Shown here in pieces: positions 62,647 through 64,000 of a DNA stretch of 64,000 nt. A program made the translations under genes and the position numbers. The stretch lies in the NCBI GenBank assembly GCA_003255065.1, contig QAOA01002432.1, forward strand, positions 1 through 64,000. Reading direction: 5' to 3'. The number at the start of each line of letters is the position of its first letter. Position 1 is the stretch's first letter. Under the pieces are notes generated by a model. That model was not told where the DNA came from. It ran no database searches and saw nothing but the letters and a program-made list of their open reading frames with translations. The DNA comes from Cercis canadensis. Its lineage: Eukaryota; Streptophyta; Magnoliopsida; Fabales; Fabaceae.

Positions 62647-64000
62647 TGTATATGGCCTGGGACCCTATTTCGGTTCGGCCCTGTATCAGACTCGGATATT
62701 TTTTTGTGGTTCACTATATTTGGGACGGGACTATTTCCTGGTGAGTCACTATATCTGACCCGAGGCCCTGTTTCAGTTCGTCTTTGTATCTGACTCAAAT
62801 AGTTTTGTTGTGGTTCACTATATCTGGAAAGGGACTGTTTCCTAGTGGGTCATTGTATTTGGCCTAGGACCCTGTTTCGGTTCGTCCATGTATCTGACTA
62901 TGATATTTTTGTTGGGTTTCACTATATCTGGGTAGGGACTGTTTCCTGGTGGGTCATTCTATATAGCCTAGGACCCTAATTCGGTTTGGCCCTGTATCAG
63001 CCTCGGATATTTTTTTTGTGGTTCATTGTATTTGGGTCGGGACTGTTTCCTGGTGAGTCACTGTATCTGGCCCGGGACCCTGTTTCGGTTCTTCTCTATA
63101 TCTGACTTGGATAGTTTTATTATGGTTCACTGTATCTAGAAAGGGGATGTTTCCTGGTAGGTCATTGTATATGGCCTGAGACCCTATTTCGGTTCGGCCC
63201 TGTATCAGACTCGGATATTTTTTTTGTGTTTCACTGTATTTGGGACGGGACAGTTTCTTTAGTGAGTCACTGTATCTGGCCCGGGACCTTGTTTCTGTTC
63301 GCCCCTGTTTCTGACTCGGATAGTTTTGTTGTGGTTCACTGTATCTAGAAAGGGACTGTTTCGTAGTGGGACAGTGTATCTTGCTTGGGACCCTGTTTCG
63401 ATTCGTCCCTGTGTCTGACTATGATATTTTTCCTGGGTTTCATTGTATCTGGGAATGGATTGTTTCTTGTTGGGTCATTGTATCTGGCCTAGGACCCTAT
63501 TTTGGTTCGTTCCTGTATCTGACTATGATATTTTTCTTGGGTTTCACTGTATTTGGGAACGCACTGTTTTCTGGTGGGTTATTGTATTTGTTTCGGTTAG
63601 TCTCGGTATCTGACTCGGATATTTTTTTTGTGGTTCTCTATATTTGGGACGGGACTGTTTCCTAATGAGTCATTGTATATGGCCTTGGACCCTGTTTCGG
63701 TTCGTCCCTATATCTAACTAGGATATTTTTCTTGTGATTCACTATATCTTGGACAGGATTATTTCCTGGTGGGTCATTGTATCTTGCCCAGGACCCTATT
63801 TTGGTTCGGCCCTATATCTGACTCTGATATTTTTCTTAGGTCCCAATGTATCTGGGAAGGCACTCTTTTCTGGTGAGTCATTGTATCTGTTTTGGTTCAT
63901 CCTTGTATCTAACACGGATATTTTTATTGTGGTTCACTGTATTTGGGACGGGACTATCTCTTGGTGAGTCACTATATCTGGCCTGAGAACCTATTTCGGT
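62647..64000 (+). repeat. Satellite block S8, running off the right edge
   Basis: About 13 monomers in plus orientation with the same variants as S7. Nothing else is visible. Confidence 0.94.

Overview
This window looks like eudicot nuclear heterochromatin. I found no intact host gene. About 39 kb of the 64 kb is one tandem satellite. Its ~104-bp monomer is built from three diverged ~33-37-bp sub-repeats, each carrying a TGTATCTG core. Transposable elements cut the satellite into eight blocks. The plant assignment rests on the Athila-type Ty3/gypsy elements primed by tRNA-Asp, the BED-finger hAT transposases and the hAT MITE. I could not identify the species.

Layout. 1-1854: 5' leader and 5' LTR of a minus-strand Athila-like element (family B) that runs off the left edge. 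1855-7258: satellite in minus orientation. 7258/7259: the array flips head-to-head. 7259-9501: satellite, plus orientation. 9502-10819: solo LTR of family A. 10820-25987: satellite with a clear higher-order structure, including three tandem copies of a 911-bp nine-monomer unit. 25988-29730: hAT element copy 1 (plus). 29731-34727: satellite. 34728-45816: complete but dead Athila-like element of family A (plus), with a 540-bp hAT MITE nested in its leader. 45817-47430: satellite. 47431-48866: solo LTR of family B (minus). 48867-50717: satellite. 50718-52145: solo LTR of family B (plus). 52146-58466: satellite. 58467-62646: hAT element copy 2 (minus). 62647-64000: satellite.

Element borders are defined to the base by target-site duplications: 5 bp for LTR elements (GGACC, TGGGA, GGCCT, and CCTGG/TCTGG) and 8 bp for hAT elements (CTTCTTCC, TGTATATG, ATTGTAAT/ATTGTAGT). 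All full-length coding regions are broken. The gypsy gag-pol frame stays open across 5.66 kb except for ten in-frame stops (nine TAG, one TGA), a local frameshift in integrase and a lost catalytic Asp in reverse transcriptase. Both hAT transposases carry nonsense mutations. Copy 2 also has frameshifts, a broken splice donor and a lost catalytic Asp.

Main points for follow-up: clustering of four of the five LTR-element insertions in one ~11-bp part of the monomer; the nested 5-mer to 9-mer satellite hierarchy; the orientation flip; a TAG-rich decay pattern that suggests deamination at methylated CHG sites; an extra BED zinc-finger fragment carried by hAT copy 2; and single-N joins flanked by duplicated sequence, which look like unmerged assembly overlaps.
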